The position numbers and the translations under genes are program-made. This document shows, in pieces, positions 11,060 through 22,244 of a stretch of 64,000 nt of DNA. The DNA is from Isoetes taiwanensis (lineage: Eukaryota > Streptophyta > Lycopodiopsida > Isoetales > Isoetaceae): assembly GCA_021234155.1 (NCBI GenBank), contig JAJEKV010000158.1, positions 865,820-929,819 on the forward strand, read 5' to 3'. Positions within the stretch are counted from its first letter, which is position 1, and each line of letters starts with the position of its first letter. Below the pieces are notes generated by a model. That model did no database searches. It was given only the letters and a program-made list of their open reading frames with translations, and was not told the DNA's origin.

Positions 11060-12475
11060 GACTGTTTGTAGCCATGATGCAATCATCAACACAGAGGGCT
11101 ATACTTCTCATCACTTTATACCGGTGTCCGCGGACGATAAAAATCATTCTTCTTTTTCTTTATACCTAACCATCATTTTTTAGTTCTTTAAACCCTTGCT
11201 CCACGAGAAATTTATGTATGCAGAGATACCATTCTCTAGAGGACTGTTTTAGACCATAGACAACCCTATTTAATTTCCAAACCATATCATCTTGTTGCAC
11301 ATAATCTAGATCTTGTCTCGTAAATACTTTTGCCTCTAACTTTACATCAAGAAATGTTATTTCTACATTCATATGGTGCAGTCCAAGGTCTAATGCATTT
11401 ACTAGGGCCAATAAAACCTTAATACCAGTTAATTTGACAATAGGAGAATAGGTTTCATCATAATCTCTCCCTTTTTTTTTTGTGTATCCTTGTGCAGCAA
11501 GACGTGCCTTATACTTTCTAATCTTCTTATAACATTGTGATCTGCAGGGTATTAAACTAGGTCATATGATTGTGTCTCCTTGAAGGGTTCTACCTCATCA
11601 ATCATGGCCCCAAGCCATTTAGCTTTATCAACAACTTCCAAAGCTTCCTCTACTGTTCTTGGTATTATAAATCATCTAAAATTGCCATCATTTGATCTGG
11701 TTCTTTCCATGCCATTTCTTTCATATTACTCACTATCTATCATAACGTCATCAAGTAACCTTTAAGCTTGTGCTTTCCTTTCTCATGTATCATTCTGAGC
11801 CTTAGACCTTAACTCAAAGTTTATTTCAGCAGATTCTTCATCATAAGTACTTGAGATTACATCGTCTCTAGTTGAAGTTTCTTCTCCATCATCTATTGAA
11901 TTCAAGATCCACATCGAGTTTGATTTTTACAGCTACAGTGACTTTTTCTTGAATCATTTTACTTTTGCCATATATGTAGAGAGTGTCGTTATTGAAGAAC
12001 ACGTCTTTAATGTTATTTTTTTTACTAAACTTTCAAATTGTTGACACTGTTGCAAATCGAATTATTTATTTGAAATAAGTTTTTACAATGCTTTGTATGA
12101 AACTCTAATATATTCCCATGAAAGATGTTACAACTTATTGAGTCAAAATTGACTTTATTCCCTAAATCCACAAGTTGACTAACTGAAATAAAATTTTTGA
12201 TAATTGTAGAGACACATAGAACATTTTCAATATCAATATTTTTTTCTTTTCAGATGTAAAAGTTGCAATAGACCCCTCACTTCTATTTCTGAAAGTTCTC
12301 CATTTTCCACTTGAATACCAAAGTGCGAAGCAACTAGATTCTTGAGCAAATCAGTAGATTGGGCTGCTGATTTTTCAGCTCCATTATCATCTGCAATGGG
12401 ATCAATTTTATTAGCATGTACATTTTTATCAAAGATTGCAATATATAGTATAATACAAGCAGCAAGCAACCCCTT
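11060..12475 (-). pseudogene. Ty1/copia polyprotein fragment (protease-adjacent region and RT)
   Basis: Reading the minus strand from about 12475, NIDIENVLCVSTIIKNFISV and SQLVDLGNK are copia pre-integrase wording. Then AKWLGAMIDEVEPFKETQ, ARLAAQGYTKKK, GRDYDETYSPIVKLTGIKVL and ALVNALDLGLHHMNVEITFL follow. DMVWKLNRVVYGLKQSSREW and CVDDCIMATN come last; the latter holds the catalytic YVDD motif as CVDD at 11082-11093. The integrase core is missing between the first two blocks, so the copy is internally deleted as well as frame-broken. Orientation and order are consistent with one element. Confidence 0.87.
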
Positions 12476-12928
12476 TTGAGAGGGGAAAGCATTAGGATAC
12501 GGATGCACATGATAAAGCAAAGCCCAAAGAAGGAGTGGCTTAATGGTAGCCTTATGAAATTGAAGACAATATTGAATTGACTGCCTCAACAACCTCAAAC
12601 CAGGAGGATCATCATTACTAATCAGAATCCTCCAAGTAAACTTCGATATCATGACTTTGCTTTGGAGGTAAAAATCCAATATACCAAGACCACCAGTTAC
12701 CTTATGTCCAATGCACTTTTCCCAAGCTATCTTGACCACATCTCCTTCCTCATTTCCACCCCAAAAAAAATTCCTGACGATACGTACAATCTCCTCCATC
12801 TTATATGATGCCAGGTAAACATGAGTATTACTAAAAATACATTTAGCTACATTGATTCTATTAGTCATGGATAGTTTTAGCCGTATTCCACCAAAATAAG
12901 TACTTCTGCAATCCTTTAATAATTTCAT
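12476..12928 (-). pseudogene. L1-type LINE ORF2 C-terminal fragment fused to copia DNA
   Basis: The reading includes YFGGIRLKLSMTNRINVAKC, RNFFWGGNEEGDVVKIAWEK and GGLGILDFYLQSKVMISKFT, then DDPPGLRLLRQSIQ. The same wording is in the L1 copy at 54.7-55.0 kb. The open frame runs on across the junction into copia-like DNA to 12233, giving a 231-codon hybrid frame. No poly-A or target duplication is visible at the junction. Confidence 0.8.
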
Positions 12929-13140
12929 TTATCAAACCCCATTCTTGACCCCTATCTTGAACCTATTTGTTTGAGTGAAAGTAACATTCACGGAGGACGT
13001 CCATGCAGTAAGCACAATAACCTTGGATGCATCAGCAATAGACACCAAGACATTATAATCACGTCCAAACACATTAGCTACTTTATGCATATCACCATGC
13101 GACATTTATGCTCTTGAAGGCAACAAAAGGTAGTAGAAGA
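12929..13140. other. spacer between two L1 fragments
   Basis: Minus-strand L1-like wording is too eroded to assign confidently. Confidence 0.3.
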
Positions 13141-13141
13141 C

Positions 13142-14990
13142 TTTTTTTTTTTTAAGGACTTGAGCCTTTATTATCCAGAGAAAGTTACAGAGTATAATGG
13201 GGACTAATAACTCAGTGGAGAGAATGTCCACTAGAGCAAAACCACCCCACTCAAATACAACATCTAAACAATGTGAAGAGCAAGCAAAAACTCATAAGTA
13301 AGTATGAATCTGAAGATAGTGCTCCCAAATACGGCTCTTCACCTCATTAGCAATTGATGAGCACCTGAATGCTTTGACAATTCGTTGTTGGGCATCAAGA
13401 AGGACCTGTGCATCTGAACAAGCAAGACCTTTGAATATGAGAAGATTCCTTCTTTTCCAAATGGACCAGCAGAAGCCAAATGAAAGGCCCTTTTTGCCAA
13501 ATTATCCCAACTACTTGGATAAACTGCTAATAACACCTGCTGACTATTCAAATTGCAATGAAAGAGGCCTTGAAGCCACAACCAAGCATGTCTGACATGT
13601 CTACATAGGAAGAAGCAATGCTCAATTGTCTCGTCCCCTGCGTGCACATAAGGGACAAAGTGGACACCTCACGGGCCTAAATCGTGCACCCGTAATATTA
13701 ACGCTTGAACAACGATGAGTGACTTGCCACCATAAAACAGATACTTTGGGATGGAGTAGTTTATCCCATACCCACTTCCATACTTAGACAGGTAGAGAGA
13801 TAAACTACTCCTTTTACTTGGGAAAGAAGCCACTCCTCTCACATTTCAAGACACAAGTTTCATATGCCTTAAATATTATGTTCAACCATGTCCATCTCGC
13901 ACGATTCTGGAGGGAGATGAGCCCACCTCGTCCTGGAGATTGGCAAGAGGGAGCCTCCTCTCTGTTCCACCTTTCCATTGTTTTGGTTAGCATCTGGTGA
14001 GGAAGAGCCTCTTCTCTTCTCAACTACCCCCTCCCCCCACTTCCCCCTCCCTAATTATTTTGCCCTAGTAACCGGCAATGGAGCCTCCTCTCTGCTCCAC
14101 CCTTTCATGTAAATTCTCTAACTCGTTCATGATATGAGAGACATGTTGACCCTTATTGTGTGCAGCTTTCTTCAAGCTAAATTTTTGCCATCCCTCTTGG
14201 GTGCTTTTAGGATGCTCCTGAACACTTTCATGCCACTCTTGCATCTTCTAGATCTTTTATAATTTAGCCCTAGCATCCTCGTCAAAAGTAGGAGTAAGCA
14301 TAATCTGTTGTGGGGTAGAGGCTTTAATAGCAAAAGCAGACATCGATGGGGGTTGCGTAGATGGAGTGGCAATAACAGAGATAGTAGTAGCATTAGCAGA
14401 AGGGACAATAGAGGTTGAGGTAGAAGGCACAAATAGTGAAGGGTTGCAGGACGATCTCTTTTCACAAGAAAGTTTGCAAATAGAGCAAGTTGAGGAGATA
14501 AATCGGCAAGTTGAGGGCCATTGAGCAATTGCAAGGCAAATTTCAGAAAGGTAGGGCCACTTTTTACAACCAGGGAGTCAATAAGACCACGAAAGAAGGA
14601 AGAGAGACACAAATTTTAGCTCCATCAACAATAGAATAGGCCAAATGAGTACCCAAACCATTAGCAATATTGATAAGAAACTCTGGCACTAAGAGATTAG
14701 GAGGAAGATTAAGAATAGAAAACCAACATGGCGTCTTAAAAGCATGAGCCTTACCAGGAGCAAATCCAGACTGATACAAAATATAATCACTCCATATTGT
14801 ATCGGCACCACGTGCCACCAGCTGCTCAATAGCAGTGGCATCATCAAAAATAAAGTGAGCTTAACCCCGTCGTGCCTGGCAAATCCAATCATGGCTTCAT
14901 ACTCTAAATCCCTTAATCTAGACAAAACGAAGGATGACATAAAGAAGGCAAATCTTGAAATATGTGTGCTCATGTCATTCATTGACTAGA
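13142..14990 (-). mobile_element. internally deleted L1-type LINE with poly-A tail
   Basis: The minus-strand element ends in a poly-A tail (T run at 13142-13153) preceded by the AATAAAGGCTCAAGTCCTT-type L1 end. It keeps ORF1 (14989-14172), the extreme N-terminus of ORF2 (WNVRGVAS near 13840) and then jumps to the C-terminal zinc segment (ETIEHCFFLCRHVRHAW at about 13610). The RT is missing. It is the same family as the plus-strand copy at 51.2-55.6 kb, which lets the deletion be read directly. Confidence 0.85.
14172..14989 (-). pseudogene. L1 ORF1 (DUF4283-like) fragment
   Basis: ARGADTIWSDYILYQSGFAP, then TPCWFSILNLPPNLLVPEFL and INIANGLGTHLAYSIVDGAK, match the plus-strand copy near 52.5-52.8 kb (PMWSDYILYQ, PCWFSIPNLPPRSL). 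ORF1 proteins of plant L1s bind element RNA. The C-terminal low-complexity Leu/Pro stretch at 14270-14450 is frame-shifted relative to the domain. The reading is broken by at least one frameshift at about 14570. Confidence 0.75.
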
Positions 14991-17900
14991 ATTTTTCTTT
15001 TGGTACTGTTGAGATGCTCCAAAGTTGCAGGACAATTTGACTTTGATGCATCACGGTTGAGTCAAGCTTGCTATCTAGTAATCGCCATCTTAGTTGGACC
15101 GAAATAGTGATTGAGCATAGAAAATGATTATTAATCTCTTATTTGGGGAAAGATTTCAGAATAAAGCCTGTATCTTTATCTGCTAGCTTTTGTACCAATT
15201 CTAATATCTTGAACTTCTAAAATTTTGGAAGTTTTATACTTTTAAATTCATCTCATGGACTCTGAAGCCCACCATTTTCCTTTGCACGGTTCATTTCTTC
15301 CCTCGACAAATCTCTCTTCATTCTACCTTCTACCAAAATACTATTTATGTCATTGGCCAACCATTTCAATGTTCAAACCACTATATTCGTTCTTGTCGAC
15401 TAGGTTGTTCATCTGCCTAAAATCTATAGCTGTCTGATTGTTTTGTATTTTGTATGTTGTTTCCAACTCCAAAGAACTAAGAATAAGCTTTAACTATGAT
15501 CTTGCCAAGGGGCCAACTACAATTGGCTGAGGCATTTCGATCCCCAACAAACTCTCCCAGCTAGCATTCTTCCAAATCTATGGATGTTTCATACATGAAG
15601 TTTTTTTTGGAGTAAATAGCTCTTCTAGAAAAAGATTTCAGGACGTCTTTTGTCTAAAGTGCACCAAATTGACTTGTAGCCAACCAAATGAGTATGTTTT
15701 CATCTGGATCAAGATCACGAAGAACCTCATGGTGAGGTCGAGTTTGGAGCTTCCTGCCATTGCCACTGCCTCAGTACATAATGTTGGCTACTATCATATT
15801 ATTCTAGGTTTCTTGGAGAAGGTATACTCAAATTTGCCATGACCTGACATCTCCTCATATTGTATTTCTCTTCAAAGCAATTTCCTCCTATCTTCAAACA
15901 AGTTAAATATAGTGCAAGCAAATTTGCATTTGACTTATTGGTATTAAATCATACCTAAGGATTCCTTTAAAACTATATTTTAATCTTGCATTGTGCAGAA
16001 GGTATACGACAACTGAAGTAAACAAATGCCACGGTATGCCACGATGATTCTTATCATTCGATGATAGTACAGTGATTTGATGCCCTGTTGTTTACAAGAT
16101 TTTAAAGCTGCAATTACTAATAGAAAAAGAGGTCTACTATGAATAGATACTAAAAGACCATGTGAGCGAGTGTTGTTAAGGAAAAACAACGCGGAAATGC
16201 CTTGTACGAATGGATAACTATACAACAACAATTATGCATGAATTTTACATGTACAATTTTCCTTTCCACTTAAGGAGCTTTAATCTTTTTCCTCATGAAG
16301 ACAAATATTAGAGACATTATCTATTTCAAATAGCCATTTATTTCTTCATGTATAATTACAAACTGGTAAATTTCTACGTACACTTTTTGTTGTCAGTGCC
16401 ACTTCTCACTTGTACTCATGCTTGTAAATAATTGCATAGATATGTGCACATTTTACTTTTATTTTTCATCTAGTTAAGTCAAAATAGATAAAGAAAACAT
16501 ATTTAGAGTTTATATAAGTCTAATCAATTTTTGTTAACATTCTAGAAAATGTGTTATTGTTCGAAATTTATCCAAGATATTGCATAGATATAGACCTTTG
16601 AAGTTTTATGTGTTTCTTTTCTAACTTATTTACTAGCATATTGAACATCTCATAATGTATCTCCTATAAGGTTTCCAAACTATCAAGGGAGTAAGAAAGT
16701 AAAATGTGGCCAATGTTTGCTTAGTCGAAAAAAAGGAGATGGGGTTTAGTGGATTTTGTTTTTAGCATTTATTACACGTGAACAGTCACATAGATAAATA
16801 TTAAGCTAGAACTGAGTTTACTTCTGCTAGATGCTATGAAGTAACAACTCTGTGTAATATTTAATGTTTAATAGGGCAAGGTGGAAAGTTCCCCATGGTT
16901 CTATATATGAAGCACATGCATCAATATATTACTTAATAAAATTATGAAACTAGTTAGCAGACTTCTAACATTTAGCCTTGATATAATAGATGAACCAATT
17001 TGATTTCCAATAGGCTTCCACATGCAAAAGATACTAAATGTTAGGATCAAAATTGGAAAAAGGCTGAACGATTCATGATTCCACCTGCAAAAAAAAAAAA
17101 ATCCAAAAAGAGAAAATGGCATGACGCTTTTGCTGGCTGTGACTCCAACTAGGACGAACTGCAAGTTGCTTAGCCATGCAGGTAAGAATCATACATGCAT
17201 GACACAAAGATTTGCATTTCGTTAGGGTTCAAGAAAAGCTAGTGATATGATTCTGGCCTGTCTAAAATGGAATAGCCGGTAGCAAGGTAGAAGAAAGAAA
17301 AACCTAGCAGTAAGGCAGGCTTGGGGAAACGAGTAAGGTTGGAAAGGGGTCGGGGTCATGATGTCGAGGCATAACTTTTTCTAGGTTGCTTTAGCTAGTT
17401 GGGCTTTTGTCTTTTGGAGTGATGGAATCACACAAGCAACTTTATCATAGGAACAAGGTCCTTGCTATTGACATTGGCTAATTTGGGAGAATATACAAGT
17501 TGACCACTATTGTTAGCATGTCCACACATATAAGTTATGGTGGCAGCCATAACCAATACAATGGATCATGAAAGTACATTCACTTTGGGTGACTTTCCTC
17601 AAGAAATTGGTCATTCCCACAAAAGATGAACAAGAGGGACCAAACATTGAAGTGTCATCTTGTGATGTCATGTTTAATGTAGGAGCCTGGAATGAAAATT
17701 TCAGTTGTAATCCTCCATGTACTATGATAAAGGGACATCCTCACAAATAAGCACATGTGTTATTTGCATTGATGCACCACTTAAGATCATGCTATAATTC
17801 TCTTGCCACATTGCTTGCAATAAACATTTTGGATTCTACCTAGTTTTCCCTTGCAATATTGGAGTGCTATTTACTTTTATTATAAAAGAGGTAAGCTGAT

Positions 17901-18490
17901 ATGATTTAAGCACCTCAAAGGTTGACCTCTTTTGCCAATTTGGCTGGATAGTCAGCTGCCATGTCACCACAACTTGTGACAAAGAAAGAAGATTGTCAAA
18001 CCGAATTCAGGCCGTAAAGTTCTCTAACTACTAGAATATATCTTTCAGGGCCTTATACACATATTTACAGAGGTTTGATATTGAAAACTCATCATGAATG
18101 TCCATCTATCTCCAAATTCTAGATGATAAATTCATAATTTCGTGTCTAGATGATGGGTTTAATAAAAATTCACCTTTCGTTGGACCAGAAGTACGTTTCT
18201 TAACATAGAATTGGAAATTGTGGATGGCAGCAAGGGAATCTTTGTGATAAAAAGGTATGATGGAGGATAGTTTGCCATTTCAATTAAGTACGTAGAGACA
18301 GTTGGTGGTCGGCTATATTTTAAAGCATCGAGAATAATCATTTTACTTTATTTGTGCCCATGAACAATTCTGTGTTTCTAACTAATAGTTAACTGAAACT
18401 TTTCAAAAACAAGTCGCACTCAAGAATGGCCAAGATTGCTCCAAAGTGACATCCAATGACGTGAGACTGCCGATGGATGCCCTGTACGAA
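14991..18490. other. 3.5 kb with no recognised gene or element
   Basis: AT-rich DNA with scattered homopolymers, for example an A run at 17087-17100. The open frames are short (about 60-90 codons) and show no family wording. I see no terminal repeats, poly-A tails with flanking duplications, or tRNA-like boxes here. Confidence 0.5.
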
Positions 18491-18494
18491 TATG

Positions 18495-18615
18495 TAGCAT
18501 TATAACAGGGGTTTTTTTTGTGATTTTATACGCTTTTTGGCATGGTTTTCATATGATTTCACGGGCGTATTCACAAGCACGTACTAAACGGTATTTCTAG
18601 AGTGCACCCATTTGT
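18495..18615 (+). repeat. left inverted terminal repeat
   Basis: It matches, in reverse complement, the segment at 26622-26745 over about 110 bases, including TATACGCTTTTTGGCATGGT and TATTTCTAGAGTGC. Confidence 0.75.
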
Positions 18616-18929
18616 TAGCCATTGATTTTAAAGAAGAGAGAAAATCGTGTGGTTGCATGTTTTTTGAGTTTATAAGTTTCAAATATTAGGTTAATATTAG
18701 AGAAAGCAAAAAAAGAACAAAGGGGGACATGCAACGATGGCGCATTGGAACTCTAGGTTTTCAGGAGCCCCATCGGATCTGCTTCCCCATCGGATATTTC
18801 TCAAGCTTTCAAGCTTTCATATACCTTGTTTCGGATTCATTAAGACCCCTGCCCCTTCTCAGTGCCTCTATCTGTCTTTATTTCTCAAGCTTTCTTTTAC
18901 CCAGTTCCGGATTAAACCCTCTTCCAGCT

Positions 18930-19310
18930 CTAATCTCTTTATAAACCCAAAAAAAACTTAGATAATCATCTCTCTGCTACCTCTTTGTCTTCTTTACGCA
19001 GATCTGTCAGAGGAATCAGGCCACAAAACAAAGCAAAAGAAAAGGAGAAGCACAACCCCATACTTCCTAACTGGCCGAGCTTGATTTCTTCCTCTAGTTT
19101 ATGGTCTCCAAATTGGCACTGCCGATTTTGCCATTCCCTATCTCTTCCTCTTACTCTTCCTGCTTCTCCGGCCTGTGTCGGATTTGAGAAATGCACTTGG
19201 GCTGTTTCTTCACAGGCTTCTTCTACCTCCTTTTTACATGCATGAGCAATTTGGACACGCCGGATTTGCTATAGCTGCTGCATCTTCAACATGGAAACTG
19301 TAAGTAATGC
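18930..19310 (+). promoter_or_regulatory. possible former promoter and leader of the PSK SIMULATOR pseudogene
   Basis: A TATA-like CTTTATAAACCC sits at about 18936-18948. A pyrimidine-rich leader-like stretch follows, and a consensus donor (AACT|GTAAGT) lies at 19300. A candidate acceptor (TCACCACAG) lies near 19535, just ahead of the coding fossil. If this is right, the copy arose by DNA duplication and not through mRNA. The evidence is compositional only. Confidence 0.3.
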
Positions 19311-19570
19311 GTTCCTTAATCTTCTTCCTTCCGGCTAAAATGAAGAACATGAAAGCTTATATCGCGGGGAGGATAGACCGTAAAACCATAGACCACTTTC
19401 TTCCCTGCGGAAATAGATGATAAGGTCAACTGGGTAGAAAAATTTGACGATTTTTAACAAGGAAATAGTCGGATCTTTGTTTCAAATATGGGGAAAAGGT
19501 GAGTACTATAAAGGCTCACGCAAAATAAGCTCACCACAGAGGCTAAGAAGAGGGGCAATAGATCGAGAAG

Positions 19571-20465
19571 AATAGAATTGGAATTTTGGCCTTTGAGGTT
19601 GCAAATGTGATGTCTAAATCTATGCGCCTATGGCAGTCCCTTAATGATCAGGAGGTGGTCGTCTTCGAACTGGAGCTATCAAAGGCCGAAGGTGTCCCTT
19701 AACCTTGTTTTCGATAGTGAGGTCGCGTTTTTAGCCTTGCTTGCAGAGAAAAGCTTCAAGAACTTGCCTCCACGGTCAGCCGCTACATTTGCAAGGCTTG
19801 GGAAAAATGCCCAGGATCTTTTTATGGGGATTTGAACATGTATTCAATGATGTCTTGAAGCGTAATATTGATGCGGTGTTCTTGAGTATACTTCAAAAGA
19901 AATGGAGACCAAAATTAAAAAATGGAGAGATACGTTGGTTCTACTTCAAAACCTGGTACCAAGAACTTGAAATTCTAGCTGATTTAGAACAGCAAGACGC
20001 TAGGATTTTGGAAGATCAAGAACGAACAAGAGAGACACTAAATGCATTAGAACGAGAAGAAGATAGCATGGCGTAGGAGATCAAATACTTGAGAGATATC
20101 TCCTTATGGAATAGAACCTATGACAAAATTGTGACATTCCTTTGTGAACGGACAAGATGCACAATTCATGGTAGGATTGTGTGTGTGTGTTTGGATCCCA
20201 GATGGTGGATTCTCGCTCTATTTTATTCATCAACAAATCAGGTATGCCGGCCCTGTTTACAGCTCCATTTGCAGTTCATTTCAGAGTTTATGCCCATCCA
20301 TTTAAGTTGCCTTGCAATTCTATAACACCCTATGCAAGGCAAATATTGGTTGAGAATTGTAGAAATATGATGATCTCACGTTTACCAAATCTTAACTCGA
20401 TTCACTTGTGGAGATGTTTATTATTCCCCGTATCCAAGATGGCATTTTTTAAATATACGACAACA
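19571..20465 (+). pseudogene. PSK SIMULATOR (PSI, DUF3475-DUF668) family pseudogene
   Basis: The N-terminal block GILAFEVANVMSKSMRLWQS followed by LNDQEVV (19580-19650) is the DUF3475 signature of plant PSK SIMULATOR proteins. After a frameshift near 19695 it continues NLVFDSEVAFLALLAEKSF and ARLGKNAQDLF. In a third frame come GFEHVFNDVLKRNID, WYQELEILADLEQQDARIL and, after a TAG at 20074, EIKYLRDISLWNRTYDKIV with TIHGRIVCVF, the DUF668 entry. There are at least three frameshifts and two stops. The reading fades at about 20465, where repeats begin, so the DUF668 end is lost. Family members act in phytosulfokine-related growth signalling; this copy cannot. Confidence 0.85.
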
Positions 20466-20612
20466 TAGGTGCCATGTCAAAGCACATGGTTTAAGTGCTC
20501 TTCACGGCTATATTGTTTTAGGCAAGGCCTTGAAGGGGCCAAAATTTTTTTAATCTAACACAAACCATTACATCTAATGTTTCTAAGTGTGATATAATGT
20601 TGTTTGATTTTT

Positions 20613-21060
20613 GCCCCGAAGGGGCAAAATTTTTTTAAAGTTATAACACAAACCATTACATTACACACCTTAAAATTAAATTCCCCCTTAAACCCCCTTT
20701 TGTTTGGGTGCATATTCACACGGGGGGTGACGTAGGGCAGCGAGAGCCCCTATAATTATGTTTTGCACGTACAAAATTAACACTATATAGTATGTTACTT
20801 GAAATCTTATAGTATTTTTCAAATTTTGTTATACAGTATCATAATTTCCATACATCCATACCCCACAAACGAGGAATTTTGTGTACGATGTAGATTAAGG
20901 AATAATGGGTGAATATGCCTATCCAATGGTTTAATTTCCTAATATGTGAGATGTCATGCACAATGATTTAATATGCAGTATTAATAGATTGTTATAATAC
21001 ATATTTATATATAATGTAGGTGGGCATTGGTCTAAGAAAACTTTTAGCCCCTTCGGGGCT
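20613..21060 (+). mobile_element. ~450-bp element with GCCCCGAAGGGGC-type TIRs
   Basis: The left tip GCCCCGAAGGGGCAAAA and the right tip (TTTTAGCCCCTTCGGGGC, inverted) pair almost perfectly. The left arm carries the family's GGGTGCATATTCACAC block. The tip itself is a palindrome able to form a tight hairpin. It is non-coding and MITE-sized. The target duplication is not clear. Confidence 0.55.
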
Positions 21061-21342
21061 TAGGGGTGGTTCTGTATAACATGAGCTCCATACTTAGAAA
21101 AATGTTGCAATGGAACTACATGGGAAATGGAACACGGGATATGAAATAATATTAATACATCAACGAACATGGGATAACATATATTGTAGAACACAAGAAA
21201 GTGTAAATATCCCTAGTTGAGCACACCTTCTTCTCTGATAGGTTGCCTTGCAGCTTCAAATACCTTAAAAATACACCATGGCCTCTCAGGCCATTGAGAC
21301 ATATTTAGAGTCGAAGGCAACTTTATAAAGTATCCCTTCAAC

Positions 21343-21475
21343 GCATGGTCTAGTGGGAGAACCTTAAATTGCCACACCCGAGGCCACGGGTTCAAACCTG
21401 GCCAATATTGATCTAGTAATGGGGACCTTAAAAATTCATTGCCCCAAGGTCACAGGTTCAAGTACGACCAATGGG
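21343..21475 (+). repeat. tRNA-like SINE fragment, body duplicated in tandem
   Basis: TGGTCTAGTGGGAGAA (21346-21361) fits an internal pol III A box and GGTTCAAACC (21389-21398) a B box. A second, more eroded copy of the body follows directly, with its own GGTTCAAG at 21455-21462. The spacing fits a tRNA-derived SINE head. It is not a full tRNA because no acceptor stem forms. Confidence 0.45.
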
Positions 21476-21479
21476 TCCT

Positions 21480-21655
21480 GTGATATAGACCTTAAACTTG
21501 CCATATGTACTTGATAATCACATGCAAAGCAGCTCTTAGCACATTGCACCTAGTTAATACATTAGCTTATGTGATAGAGACCTTAAACTTGTTATATGTA
21601 CTCGATAATCACATGAAAACAGCTCCTAGCATATCGCGCCTTGGCTTCGATGTGA
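21480..21655 (+). repeat. tandem duplication, ~96-bp unit
   Basis: Two copies of a unit share GATAGAGACCTTAAACTTG, TATGTACT.GATAATCACATG and CAGCTC.TAGCA.AT (about 21481-21560 and 21570-21655). It sits directly after the SINE-like fragment. Confidence 0.6.
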
Positions 21656-21734
21656 AATATAGAATAAAGTGATGTAGAATGGATTCATGATGTGATTGAT
21701 GAATCTAATGACGTCTTTCAATTAATTAAAAACG

Positions 21735-22235
21735 AACTATTTTTTGTGATATTCAACACACAACAACACACAACCACCATTAATATTATTAACATAAACC
21801 ATTGCATTTAACACATCTAGATTAAAATCCCCCTTAAACCCCCTCTGGTTTGGGTGCATATTCACACGGGGGGTTACTCTGGGCAACGAGAGCTGTCCGA
21901 TGGGCATATTTGCCCTTTATTCCAAGATCTGGACCGTACATAGCGATCCTCGTTTGTGGGATATGCATGTACAAGTTTTCTATACTGTATATTAAGGTTT
22001 ACAAAATACTATAAGGTTTGAGAGAATGTACTTAATGGTGTTAATTTTGTACATGTATTGTGAATATATTTTAAGGGCTCTCGCTGCCCTATGTAACCCC
22101 CTGTGTGAATATGCACCCAAACCAAAGGGGTTTTAAGGGGGATTTTAATCTAGATGTGTTAAATGCAATGGTTTATGTTAATAATGTTAATGGTAGTTGT
22201 GTGTTGATTATATTAAAAAAAAAATTTGGGCTCTT
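21735..22235. mobile_element. ~500-bp foldback-like element with ~130-bp arms
   Basis: The left arm (about 21755-21895) and the right arm (about 22075-22220) are inverted copies. They share CAACACACAACTACCATTAA-like ends, AAACCATTGCATTTAACACA and the GGGTGCATATTCACAC block. The centre has CCTCGTTTGTGGGATATGCA, an inverted match to 20855-20885 in the neighbouring element. Confidence 0.6.
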
Positions 22236-22244
22236 CAGGCCCTA

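Noticed and set aside
18966-19245. Overlapping 76- and 86-codon frames on both strands as genes
   Set aside because: They sit in a pyrimidine-rich leader-like stretch and are not similar to any family I know. A former 5' UTR of the adjacent pseudogene explains the composition better.
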